Below are positions 25,550-33,499 of a stretch of DNA of 54,204 nucleotides, piece after piece. Positions within the stretch are counted from its first letter, which is position 1. Each line of letters opens with the position of its first letter. The DNA comes from Roseburia inulinivorans DSM 16841. Its GTDB lineage: Bacteria; Bacillota; Clostridia; Lachnospirales; Lachnospiraceae. A program made the position numbers and the translations under genes. The notes under the pieces were generated by a model. The model was not told the origin of the DNA. It did no database searches and saw only the letters and a list, made by a program, of their open reading frames with translations. The stretch lies in the NCBI RefSeq assembly GCF_000174195.1, contig NZ_ACFY01000147.1, positions 1 through 54,204 of the forward strand, in the 5' to 3' direction.

Positions 25550-27241
25550 ATGAAAAACGATAAAACTGACAATCATGAACAGCTTTTCTGGGAAGAGATC
25601 GACCAGCTTTTTCCAGATATGATAAAAGCGATCGCCTCTCTTTCCAAAAAATCATATCTTTCCATTACAAACCTTCGGACCGGAATCACCTGGTGGTCCG
25701 AACGGGCGATGGATTATTTTGGCATGAAAGAAAATTATACGATCCGCGGCATGGAAAAGGCAAACCGGAAGATCCATCCTGATGATGTTGCCACTTTCAA
25801 ACGTGGTTTTAAAGAACGGGTTGACGGTAAGAATCTGGATACCGCATGGGAATACCGGATTCAGGATGGCGATTCCTACAACCGTTTCAACGCCATGGCG
25901 CGTGTACTTTATGATGAACAAAAGCAGCCTTTTATCATCATTATCCGCTATGATAATTATGGAATTTCTGATGAAGTGGACTCTGTCACAGGTCTCTATA
26001 CGGAACCGGCACTGAACCGCCATATCACACAATTACTAGATAACACACGTCCTTCCGCACTCTTAAAGATCGGGCTGGATCAGTTCAGTCATATCAATGT
26101 CATGTATGGAGCAGCTTTTGCAGATAATATCCTGAACAAAGTGGCACAAAGCCTTTTACACATGGTACGCAATATCGGATATGCCTATCGCCTGTCCGGT
26201 GCAAAATTTGTGCTCGTTTTCGACAAAATATCCAAAATAGAACTCCGTGACATCTTCAATTTCATCGAGGATGCACTGGCAAACACCATTACAGTGAATG
26301 GAAAACGGATTCCGATCAAGATCTCTGCAGGAGCCATTTTCTTAGAACCCTATATGAAAGAAACGAATGCTGTCCGCAGCCGTCTGACCTATGCGCAGAA
26401 TCATTCACGCTATGAACATCATAGCGATCTCGTCATTTTTAACGATGAGATCTGTGGCAACAACGAAAAACAGTTTGAGCTGATCGGTCTGATCCACCAG
26501 TGTGCGACCAGCCATTTTGAGGGATTCCGCCTGTTCTACCAGCCGATAGCAGACACAAAGACCGGAAAGATCCGTGGCATGGAAGCACTGATACGATGGG
26601 AATTAGAGCCCTATGGTCTCATCTCTCCAGGAATATTTATGGAGTGGTTAGAGGAAGATCCATGTATCTTTGACCTCGGCAACTGGATTTTACGCACCGC
26701 ATTAAAGGATATCGGCAGGATCCGTGATAAGATCCCACACTTTTTCGTAAACGTCAACATCTCTGCCGCTCAATTGTCGCGAAAAGAATTTCGTGACTCT
26801 GTCATGACGATTTTAAAAGAAACCGGAGCCAGACCGGAGGAATTGTGTCTGGAACTGACTGAGCGCTGCCGGGATCTCGATGTGACTTTTCTGAAGAATG
26901 AAGTCGATTTCTTTCACTCAAAGGGGATTAAAATTGCACTGGATGATTTTGGAACCGGTAACAGCTCCCTAAGCCTTGCTTTGGAATTACCTATTGATGA
27001 GCTGAAAGTCGATATGAGTTTTATCAAAGATATTGAACATAAGCCACAGAATCAGGCTATGGTACAGTCGATCGTTGATTACGCAAACCGTACCAATACC
27101 GAAACCTGTATCGAGGGAATTGAAAATCAGGAGGTAAGCGACTACATTCATCAATTTGGTGCGACCTGGTATCAGGGTTATTTTTATTCCAAACCTGTTC
27201 CGATCGACCAGTTCGAAACATTGCTGGATGTGCCCCACTGA
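25550..27241 (+). CDS. Cyclic di-GMP phosphodiesterase: PAS-like, degenerate GGDEF, EAL
   Basis: A 563-residue soluble protein. A PAS-like sensor domain spans about residues 30-140 (WWSERAMDYFGM, KIHPDDV). A GGDEF domain (about 150-300) has YRLSGAKFVLVF, so the catalytic signature is SGAKF and diguanylate cyclase activity is unlikely. The EAL domain (about 315-560) keeps the catalytic residues: GMEALIRWE, ELTERCRD, DDFGTGNSSLS, ELKVDMSFIKD and EGIENQE. It should therefore hydrolyse c-di-GMP. The ATG at 25550 has only a weak GGGG site; an ATG ten codons upstream is an alternative. Its last 58 bases overlap the convergent MATE gene. Confidence 0.9.
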   Translation: MKNDKTDNHEQLFWEEIDQLFPDMIKAIASLSKKSYLSITNLRTGITWWSERAMDYFGMKENYTIRGMEKANRKIHPDDVATFKRGFKERVDGKNLDTAWEYRIQDGDSYNRFNAMARVLYDEQKQPFIIIIRYDNYGISDEVDSVTGLYTEPALNRHITQLLDNTRPSALLKIGLDQFSHINVMYGAAFADNILNKVAQSLLHMVRNIGYAYRLSGAKFVLVFDKISKIELRDIFNFIEDALANTITVNGKRIPIKISAGAIFLEPYMKETNAVRSRLTYAQNHSRYEHHSDLVIFNDEICGNNEKQFELIGLIHQCATSHFEGFRLFYQPIADTKTGKIRGMEALIRWELEPYGLISPGIFMEWLEEDPCIFDLGNWILRTALKDIGRIRDKIPHFFVNVNISAAQLSRKEFRDSVMTILKETGARPEELCLELTERCRDLDVTFLKNEVDFFHSKGIKIALDDFGTGNSSLSLALELPIDELKVDMSFIKDIEHKPQNQAMVQSIVDYANRTNTETCIEGIENQEVSDYIHQFGATWYQGYFYSKPVPIDQFETLLDVPH

Positions 27242-28563
27242 AAAATCTCTTTTTTGCATATGATCCATGAGATCACTGCTGAAACAAATTCCGTGATCCA
27301 GAACGCGTGCCATACACCAGCCGCCTGAAAAAGGCGGCTTAAAATAAATGCCAGCGGCAAAATCACCACGATATAACGCAGTAATGAAATGACTAACGAT
27401 TCCTTCCCTTTTCCAAGCCCCTCCAAAGCGCCGGATACCGTGACGGAAACCGATGACACGATAAATCCTATACTGATGAGCCTGAGTGCCTCCCTGCCTA
27501 GCCGGATTGTCTCAGGATTTCCTGTAAACAGACCGATCAGCGCCTGTGGCACTGCCATACAGAGAATCGTACCGATCACCATCACTATTACGATCAGGAA
27601 CAATGCTGACCGAAAAATCTCTTTCACTCTCTTTGACTCTCCTGCTCCATAATTGTATCCAATCAATGGACGCATCCCCTGTACCACACCATTTCCAGTC
27701 AGATACAAAAATGTCTGTAATTTGAAATAAGCACCCAATACAAGAACATAACTTGCAGAATAAACAGCCAGTATCGCATTTAATGCAGACACCTGGACGG
27801 AAGGCAGCGCAAGGCTTAACGTTGCAGGGATTCCGATAGAATACACTTTTTTGCAGAGCTGCTTCTCCGGCTTCATATTTCTGACCTTCACTTTGGCAGG
27901 AATCGGTTTCCAGTAATATGCGGTCAGATACCCTGCCAGTGACACGATCTGTCCGATTCCGGTTGCAAGTGCCGCTCCCCGGATTCCCATTGCAGGAAAA
28001 ATCCCAATTCCAAAAATCAGCAGTGGATCAAGCACAATATTGGTCACACAGCCAAGCAGCATACAAAACATAGATGTTTTCATGCGTCCAACTGCCTGAA
28101 ATATTTTTTCAAAACAAAGCGCTGCCGCATTTGGCACTGCAAATAAAAATACAATATCCGAGTACTGTACCCCCATTCCGATAATTCCGGCCTGTTTTGT
28201 AAACATTCCTAAAAAGACCGGCATAACTGCAATACAGATGGCTGCCAGCACCAGACCATGCAGCATATTCAATAACATGCCAATCGATGCTGTTTTATCC
28301 GCCAGCTGCTGTTTCTGTGCCCCAAGATAATAAGCCATCGCAGCATTCATTCCGATAGCAAAACCAATGACCACTGCATTGACCAGATTCTGTAACGGAA
28401 ATACTAACGATAACGCCGTCATCGCATCCTCACTGATCTGCGCTACAAAGTAGCTGTCTATGATATTATATAATGCATTCACTAACATGGAAAATGTCAT
28501 CGGCAGCGCCATGGAGATCACCAGCGGCATCACCGGTTTTTCTTTCATAAATTCCTGATTCAT
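27184..28563 (-). CDS. MATE-family efflux transporter
   Basis: A 459-residue integral membrane protein with the twelve hydrophobic segments of MATE exporters, which use Na+ or H+ gradients to expel cationic compounds. The start reads MPLVISMALPMTFSMLVNALYN after a short leader and the repeat in the second half reads GVVQGMRPLIGYNYGAGE, the hallmark of the family. The substrate cannot be told. Two ATG codons (28563 and 28548) each have a possible ribosome site. The last 19 codons (TSSNVSNWSIGTGLE region) lie antisense inside the 3' end of the EAL gene, so the two convergent messages overlap and no terminator separates them. Confidence 0.9.
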   Translation of the reverse strand: MNQEFMKEKPVMPLVISMALPMTFSMLVNALYNIIDSYFVAQISEDAMTALSLVFPLQNLVNAVVIGFAIGMNAAMAYYLGAQKQQLADKTASIGMLLNMLHGLVLAAICIAVMPVFLGMFTKQAGIIGMGVQYSDIVFLFAVPNAAALCFEKIFQAVGRMKTSMFCMLLGCVTNIVLDPLLIFGIGIFPAMGIRGAALATGIGQIVSLAGYLTAYYWKPIPAKVKVRNMKPEKQLCKKVYSIGIPATLSLALPSVQVSALNAILAVYSASYVLVLGAYFKLQTFLYLTGNGVVQGMRPLIGYNYGAGESKRVKEIFRSALFLIVIVMVIGTILCMAVPQALIGLFTGNPETIRLGREALRLISIGFIVSSVSVTVSGALEGLGKGKESLVISLLRYIVVILPLAFILSRLFQAAGVWHAFWITEFVSAVISWIICKKEIFQWGTSSNVSNWSIGTGLE

Positions 28564-28646
28564 CTTTTCTTTTTCTCCTCTGTTTTCTTTCTGTCAATCA
28601 ATCTTACTCGCATACGCTGAAATATCTGTTTTAGCGCAAAAAAATA

Positions 28647-28676
28647 CCACACGACTGTTCACATTCAGTCGTGTGG
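28647..28676 (-). terminator. Terminator of the ychF-ylmC-sigma-like operon
   Basis: A perfect 11-bp stem CCACACGACTG/CAGTCGTGTGG with an 8-base loop, followed by TATTTTTTT on the minus strand, 63 bases after the sigma-like gene stop. Confidence 0.88.
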
Positions 28677-28738
28677 CGAAAAATAGAGCTTTTTGCTCCA
28701 AAAAAGTCCACTCCAATATTGGTTTTGGATTCTATATG

Positions 28739-29572
28739 CTATTTGTCCTTCTGATCCGCTTTCTGGATCAATAAAAGGATATCAGAAAGTTCCTCTTCTG
28801 TCAACTGTGTATATGCTGCAAGTTCCTGTACAGTTGCTTCCCTGCCATTCTCCTCTGCAAGATACTTCTTTGCCTCGTTGACTAATGCCAGCTTACCGAC
28901 CATAGCCTTCTCATCCTCATCCTCGCCTTCTTCCGCAAGAATGGATGATTTCATGGCTGTCTCCACTGCGCCCTGCAATTCTGCCTCAACATCTGTTTTT
29001 TCCTCACATCCGCAAAGTTCTGTCAGTTTTAAAAAAAGTGCCATATTTCCTTCCTGAATGACATCCTCAAAGCCCTCTGAGGTCACTGCAAGCTTTCTGG
29101 CGGTCTCTAACACCTTTATCATCCAGCTGTCAGAGATTGGATTGATCACGGACTCATCCCCTGCTAAAAGTTTCTGATACATTTCTTCCTGCTTCTTCCC
29201 AGAATATACCGGAAGACTGCTGATCTCCTCCAGATACATCTGAAATACCTTAGTTTCCGGTAAAACATCCGGCTCTGCGTTTTTTTCCTCTTTTTTGTCA
29301 GGATCATTCTGCGCCAGCACAGATGCATCTGACGTTTCCTGCCAGTCTGCTGCTTCCTGCTCTCCGCCTTCGTTCTCTTCCGTTTCCTCTTCCGCTTCTT
29401 CCTCCTCATGTGGTGTCAGCAGAAACTCTAAAACCATGTTTTCCTGCTGTTCGTTTAACTCCATCTCTTTGAAATAGCTTAAGATCTCTTCTTTTGATAA
29501 CGGTGTCGCAGAAGTGCGGATAATCTCTGCCACCTCATGGATTGTCTCTGTAAATACACTCTGATCTAACAT
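28739..29572 (-). CDS. Sigma-70-like protein, degenerate
   Basis: A 277-residue acidic protein. The N-terminal 100 residues are dominated by Glu/Asp. After about residue 115 it resembles sigma-70 factors: VFQMYLEEISSLPVYSGKKQ (like region 1.2), FEDVIQEGNMALFLKLTELCG (like region 2.2) and EENGREATVQELAAYTQLTEEEL (like region 3.0). The -10-binding helix and a region 4 for the -35 box are not visible, so promoter recognition is doubtful. It may be an anti- or accessory factor, or a sigma relic. CAGGAGAG precedes the ATG at 29572; the longer frame has 20 unlikely residues. It follows ylmC after 22 bases in an operon with ychF. Confidence 0.7.
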   Translation of the reverse strand: MLDQSVFTETIHEVAEIIRTSATPLSKEEILSYFKEMELNEQQENMVLEFLLTPHEEEEAEEETEENEGGEQEAADWQETSDASVLAQNDPDKKEEKNAEPDVLPETKVFQMYLEEISSLPVYSGKKQEEMYQKLLAGDESVINPISDSWMIKVLETARKLAVTSEGFEDVIQEGNMALFLKLTELCGCEEKTDVEAELQGAVETAMKSSILAEEGEDEDEKAMVGKLALVNEAKKYLAEENGREATVQELAAYTQLTEEELSDILLLIQKADQKDK

Positions 29573-29594
29573 AGTCTCTCCTGTTTTCTTCTCT

Positions 29595-29849
29595 TTAAAC
29601 CTTGTGTTTTGCCTCTTTCTCATCAATATCAACTAAAATAATGTCCGGTCCGATTCTGACGATCTTACACCACGGAATAAACAGTTCGAACTCCCTGCAA
29701 AAACAGCCGAACCATTTTCCGGGTCCCGGAACGATCAACGCCCGTATCCTTCCATCACATTCGTCAATATCAAGATCATGGACATTTCCAAGGCATTTGC
29801 AGTCACAGACGTTTATCACTTCTTTTTCTGTCAAGTCACAAAAGCGCAT
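29595..29849 (-). CDS. YlmC/YmxH family PRC-barrel protein
   Basis: An 84-residue PRC-barrel protein, the full size of this family: MRFCDLTEKEVINV, CKCLGNVHDLDID, IRALIVPGPG and a final IVRIGPDIILVD. In spore formers these small proteins are linked to sporulation, though the mechanism is not well defined. Three extra Cys and a FGCFCREFE segment are typical. The start codon and its GGAGAA ribosome site are both buried in a 16-bp RNA hairpin (29845-29887), so its translation may be controlled. It lies between ychF and the sigma-like gene on the same strand. Confidence 0.88.
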   Translation of the reverse strand: MRFCDLTEKEVINVCDCKCLGNVHDLDIDECDGRIRALIVPGPGKWFGCFCREFELFIPWCKIVRIGPDIILVDIDEKEAKHKV

Positions 29850-29887
29850 ACCATTCTCCGAAACATTCCCTCGAAAAATGATATGCG
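29845..29887 (-). promoter_or_regulatory. RNA hairpin hiding the ylmC/ymxH start site
   Basis: On the minus-strand RNA, 29887-29872 pairs with 29860-29845 over 16 continuous base pairs, three of them G-U, around an 11-base loop. The 3' arm contains the Shine-Dalgarno GGAGAA and the AUG of ylmC. On the opposite strand the same positions would be A-C mismatches, which argues that the minus-strand RNA is the functional form. A candidate thermosensor or translation-coupling element. Confidence 0.6.
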
Positions 29888-29899
29888 TTTTTTTATCTC

Positions 29900-31000
29900 T
29901 TATACATTAAAGCGGAACAAAATAACGTCTCCGTCTTTGACCACGTACTCTTTTCCTTCCATGCCTACAATTCCTTTTTCACGGGCTGCTGCAAGACTTC
30001 CATTATCTAAAAGATCCTGATAATTTACAACCTCAGCCTTGATAAATCCGCGCTCAAAGTCTGTGTGGATCTTACCTGCTGCCTGTGGTGCTTTTGTGCC
30101 TTTCTTAATCGTCCAAGCACGGCACTCATCTTCTCCTGCTGTAAGGAAACTGATAAGACCAAGCAGGCTGTAGCTTGCAGCTACCAGTTTATCAAGTCCG
30201 CTTGAGGTCACTCCAAGGTCATCTAAATATTCCTTTTTCTCATCTTCATCGAGTTCTGCAAGTTCCTGTTCAATCTGTGCACAGATCACAAATACTTCTG
30301 CGCCCTCTTCCTTTGCCATCTCTCTCACTTTTGCAACGTGTGGATTGGATGCCCCGTCATCTGCAAGATCATCCTCTGCAACATTTGCTGCGTAAATGGT
30401 CGGTTTTGCAGTCAGAAGGTTATAGCCTTTGAACCAGATTTCCGCATCTTCATCATCCGGCACTTCAAAAGATCTTGCCATCTTACCGGCTTCCAGATGT
30501 GCTTTGATTGCCTCTACAAGCTCCAGTTCTTTTGCAAGTGTCTTGTCCATTCTTGCCTGTTTGGAAATCTTTGCAATTCTTCTGTCAAGAATCTCAATAT
30601 CAGAAAAGATCAGTTCCAGATTGATGGTCTCAATATCTCTTGCCGGATCAATAGATCCATCCACATGGATAATATTGGTATCCTCAAAACAACGTACTAC
30701 ATGTACGATAGCATCCACTTCACGAATGTTTGCAAGAAACTGGTTTCCAAGACCCTCGCCCTTGCTGGCTCCCTTTACAAGTCCTGCAATATCCACAAAT
30801 TCGATGGTAGCCGGTGTTACCTTCTTGGTATGATAAAGTTCACCGAGTTTTACGATTCTCTCATCCGGTACGGAAACGATTCCGACGTTCGGATCAATCG
30901 TTGCGAATGGATAGTTTGCAGATAAAGCACCTGCTTTGGTCAGGGAATTAAATAATGTAGACTTTCCGACGTTTGGAAGTCCGACGATTCCAAGTTTCAT
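29900..31000 (-). CDS. ychF: YchF/OLA1-family ribosome-associated ATPase
   Basis: A 366-residue Obg-like P-loop protein of normal length. G1 is [12 protein letters not shown] near the start, G3 is [19 protein letters not shown], and the G4 position reads NVAEDD in place of NKxD, the change that makes YchF prefer ATP to GTP. The C-terminal TGS domain ends with [17 protein letters not shown] and [13 protein letters not shown]. YchF binds ribosomes and is linked to stress and redox responses. It is the first gene of a minus-strand operon with ylmC and the sigma-like gene. Confidence 0.96.
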   Translation of the reverse strand: MKLGIVGLPNVGKSTLFNSLTKAGALSANYPFATIDPNVGIVSVPDERIVKLGELYHTKKVTPATIEFVDIAGLVKGASKGEGLGNQFLANIREVDAIVHVVRCFEDTNIIHVDGSIDPARDIETINLELIFSDIEILDRRIAKISKQARMDKTLAKELELVEAIKAHLEAGKMARSFEVPDDEDAEIWFKGYNLLTAKPTIYAANVAEDDLADDGASNPHVAKVREMAKEEGAEVFVICAQIEQELAELDEDEKKEYLDDLGVTSSGLDKLVAASYSLLGLISFLTAGEDECRAWTIKKGTKAPQAAGKIHTDFERGFIKAEVVNYQDLLDNGSLAAAREKGIVGMEGKEYVVKDGDVILFRFNV

Positions 31001-31233
31001 ATCTTAATATACCTGTCTGAAAATCCTTTGTTTTCAAGGGTTTTCGCCTTTCTATGTTATTTTACTACACCTGATTTTTCTTTCTTTTCAATCTTTGTTT
31101 GTAAAATGAATTTCCTTCTGCTTCGCAAGCAAAAAGAGTCTGATACAGTCTTGTATTATACCATATCAGCCTCATTTTTTAAACCTTAAAATCAATTTTT
31201 GTTGTTTTATTGTTATCAGCAATCAGGCTATCC
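31001..31233. other. Intergenic, nothing coding seen
   Basis: An AT-rich spacer between thiN and ychF, both on the minus strand. It must hold the ychF promoter and the end of the long core operon, but no convincing terminator hairpin or promoter pair was picked out by eye. Confidence 0.5.
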
Positions 31234-31884
31234 TCAGTCTCTCGCCTCGATCACGATCAGTATTCCCTCTTCAAAGGCTATCTCTGCACTTTCTGCAATG
31301 ATCTCGTTGCTCACACCGAGCGAACAAAAGCCCTTGAAATCATAATGATCCAGAGGATACTTGAAACCGGTCAGCGTAAGACCTTTTACTACGTTCGTAT
31401 AAGGGATCAGGGATACAAACTTTCCAAACTGTTTTTCCTTCTCAAGCGTGATTCCTGCCCCGATCATGCGGATTCTGTTTCTCTCATCCACAATCTGGAT
31501 TGGAATATGATTTTGCAGTCCGATCCCCAGAAGTTCAATATTTCCAAGCAGATGATCGATTCTTGTTCCGGTTGCTCCCAGCAGCGTAATTTTCTCTGCT
31601 CCAAGCGCAATTGCTTTCCGGATCGCCGATTCCGTGTCCGTATCGTCTTTGACCGGGTTTAACCTGATCCATGAAATATCAGGCTGTCCGCCGAAATAAT
31701 CTAATGCCTCACTGGATGCTGAATCGAAATCTCCGATGATCCAATCCGGGGTCAACTTATTCCGATAGAAAAAGTTCATCCCGGAATCTGCCGCAATGCA
31801 AAGCTCCGGTCTTTCTTTTTCTATGAACTCTTTTGCAAAAATGTCATTGATATATCCGCCTACCACAATGATGCAATGTCTCAT
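31234..31884 (-). CDS. thiN: Thiamine pyrophosphokinase
   Basis: A 216-residue enzyme that transfers pyrophosphate from ATP to thiamine, giving thiamine diphosphate. The N-terminal domain has CIAADSGMNFFY, PDWIIGDFDSA and LNPVKDDTDTESAI, the catalytic Asp-rich motifs, then LGATGTRIDHLLGN. The C-terminal domain binds thiamine (GFKYPLDHYDF, SNEI). Start at 31884 directly follows the rpe stop. It is the last gene of the core cluster, in the usual Firmicutes order rsgA-rpe-thiN. Confidence 0.95.
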   Translation of the reverse strand: MRHCIIVVGGYINDIFAKEFIEKERPELCIAADSGMNFFYRNKLTPDWIIGDFDSASSEALDYFGGQPDISWIRLNPVKDDTDTESAIRKAIALGAEKITLLGATGTRIDHLLGNIELLGIGLQNHIPIQIVDERNRIRMIGAGITLEKEKQFGKFVSLIPYTNVVKGLTLTGFKYPLDHYDFKGFCSLGVSNEIIAESAEIAFEEGILIVIEARD

Positions 31885-31885
31885 A

Positions 31886-32539
31886 CTACTCCTTTAATAC
31901 ATCTAAAAAACGTTCCACATTCTCAGAAATATCGCCCTTGAACACTGCACTGCCAGCCACGATAATGTTGGCACCGGCATCCATGACTTCTGTCACATTT
32001 TCAAGGTTCACGCCGCCGTCTACCTCAATGTCGATCTTAAGACCCTTCTCATCGATCATTTTCTTTAACGCCCTAACTTTTTCAACGGTGTAAGGAATCA
32101 GCTTCTGTCCTCCAAATCCCGGGTTGACAGACATGATCAGCACCATGTCAACCTTTGGAAGTATCCATTCAATCGCAGACAACGGAGTTGCCGGATTTAA
32201 TGCCACACCTGCAAGCAGTCCCTTTTCTTTGATTGCCTCAATCGTGCGGTCCAAGTGTTTACACGCCTCGGCGTGTACTGTGATGAGATCCGCTCCCACT
32301 TCTGCGAGATCATCAATATATCTTCCCGGTTCCTCGATCATCAGATGCACATCAAAAATACGGTCGCTGCACTCTCTGATACTCTTGATGACCGGCATAC
32401 CAAATGAAATGCTTGGCACAAACATTCCATCCATCACATCAATATGTACATACTGTGCGCCTGCCTCATCCAACATTCTCACCTGTTCTCCCAGATTTGC
32501 AAAATCTGCGGATAAAATGGATGGTGATAAACAATTCAT
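31886..32539 (-). CDS. rpe: Ribulose-phosphate 3-epimerase
   Basis: A 217-residue TIM-barrel enzyme interconverting ribulose 5-phosphate and xylulose 5-phosphate. Seen motifs are LSPSILSADFANL, HIDVMDGMFVPSISFG, FDVHLMIEEP, LITVHAEA, MSVNPGFGGQK and IEVDGGVN, carrying the metal-binding His and Asp residues. The ATG at 32539 has GGAGGAAAA upstream; the fifteen additional upstream codons are leader. One base separates its stop from thiN. Confidence 0.96.
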   Translation of the reverse strand: MNCLSPSILSADFANLGEQVRMLDEAGAQYVHIDVMDGMFVPSISFGMPVIKSIRECSDRIFDVHLMIEEPGRYIDDLAEVGADLITVHAEACKHLDRTIEAIKEKGLLAGVALNPATPLSAIEWILPKVDMVLIMSVNPGFGGQKLIPYTVEKVRALKKMIDEKGLKIDIEVDGGVNLENVTEVMDAGANIIVAGSAVFKGDISENVERFLDVLKE

Positions 32540-32605
32540 AACTTTTTCCTCCAAAGTAATTTTGAAAACATAATTCTCATGCAAAATGATATTTTAATAT
32601 CTTTT

Positions 32606-33483
32606 CTAATATTTTTTTACATCTTTCAATTCTTCATAGAGCAGCTTATAGTTCTCGTAGCGCAATGGGCTGATCTTTCCTTCTGCCAGTGCTTCTTTCA
32701 CACCGCAGTCCGGCTCGCTGATATGGCTGCATCCCTTGAATCTGCAATATGGCTCATACTCTTTGAATTCCGGATAGAAATTCTGCAGATCTTCTTTCTC
32801 AAATCCCGGAATATATAGTGTACTGAATCCCGGTGTATCCATAATGTATGTGTCTGCCGCGATCGGTATGATCTCCGAATGGCGCGTCGTATGCTTTCCA
32901 CGCTCAATCTTTCTGCTGATACTTCCGGTCTCCATCTGCACATTTGGCTGGAGACGGTTGACCAGTGATGATTTTCCAACGCCGGAAGGTCCCGCGACCG
33001 CTGTTGTCTTGCCATCTAACAGTTCATGCAGTTCACGGATTCCTTCTTCTTTTTCCGCGCTGGTATAGAGAACGGAATAGCCACACTTTTTGTATACACC
33101 CGCAAATTCCTCAATCGCCTGTTCTTCTAACAGATCTTTTTTGTTAAAACAGATTGTCACAGGAACATCCTGATATTCCATCATGATCAGAAAACGGTCT
33201 AACAGATTAAAGTTTGGCTGCGGTTTTGCCGCTGCAAAAATAATCAGCGCCAGATCGATATTCGCAACTGCCGGGCGGATCAGTTCATTTTTCCGCGGCA
33301 GGATTTTTTCAATGTTTCCTTTTTTGTTTCTTCGTCAACAATCGCAATCTCCACATCATCTCCGACCAACGGTTTGATCTTCTGATTGCGGAACGCACCT
33401 TTTGCCTTACATTCATAAATTCCGGGTTCTCCTACATGAACGTAGTAGAACCCGGAAATTCCTTTTACAATCTTTCCCTGCAT
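32606..33483 (-). pseudogene. rsgA: RsgA small-subunit ribosome maturation GTPase, one-base frameshift
   Basis: Two frames together give a full RsgA of about 292 residues. The N-terminal OB domain (33280-33483) begins [17 protein letters not shown]. At a T6 run (33320-33325) one base appears missing; with an extra base it continues [30 protein letters not shown] and on into MMEYQDVPVTICFNKKDLL. The circularly permuted GTPase has NKKDL, GPSGVGKSSL and DTPGFS, then the zinc site CRFKGCSHISEPDCGV. RsgA helps finish 30S subunits. As written the protein would stop before its GTPase domain. Reason for the break: sequencing error most likely. It lies 16 bases after prkC. Confidence 0.88.
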
Positions 33484-33499
33484 ATATTACCTTTTGTTA

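Noticed and set aside
29845..29887. Plus-strand transcription terminator
   Set aside because: A T-run follows on the plus strand, but no plus-strand gene ends nearby and three positions pair only in the minus-strand RNA.
33280..33483. Independent 67-residue protein upstream of rsgA
   Set aside because: It is the RsgA N-terminal domain separated by a frameshift.
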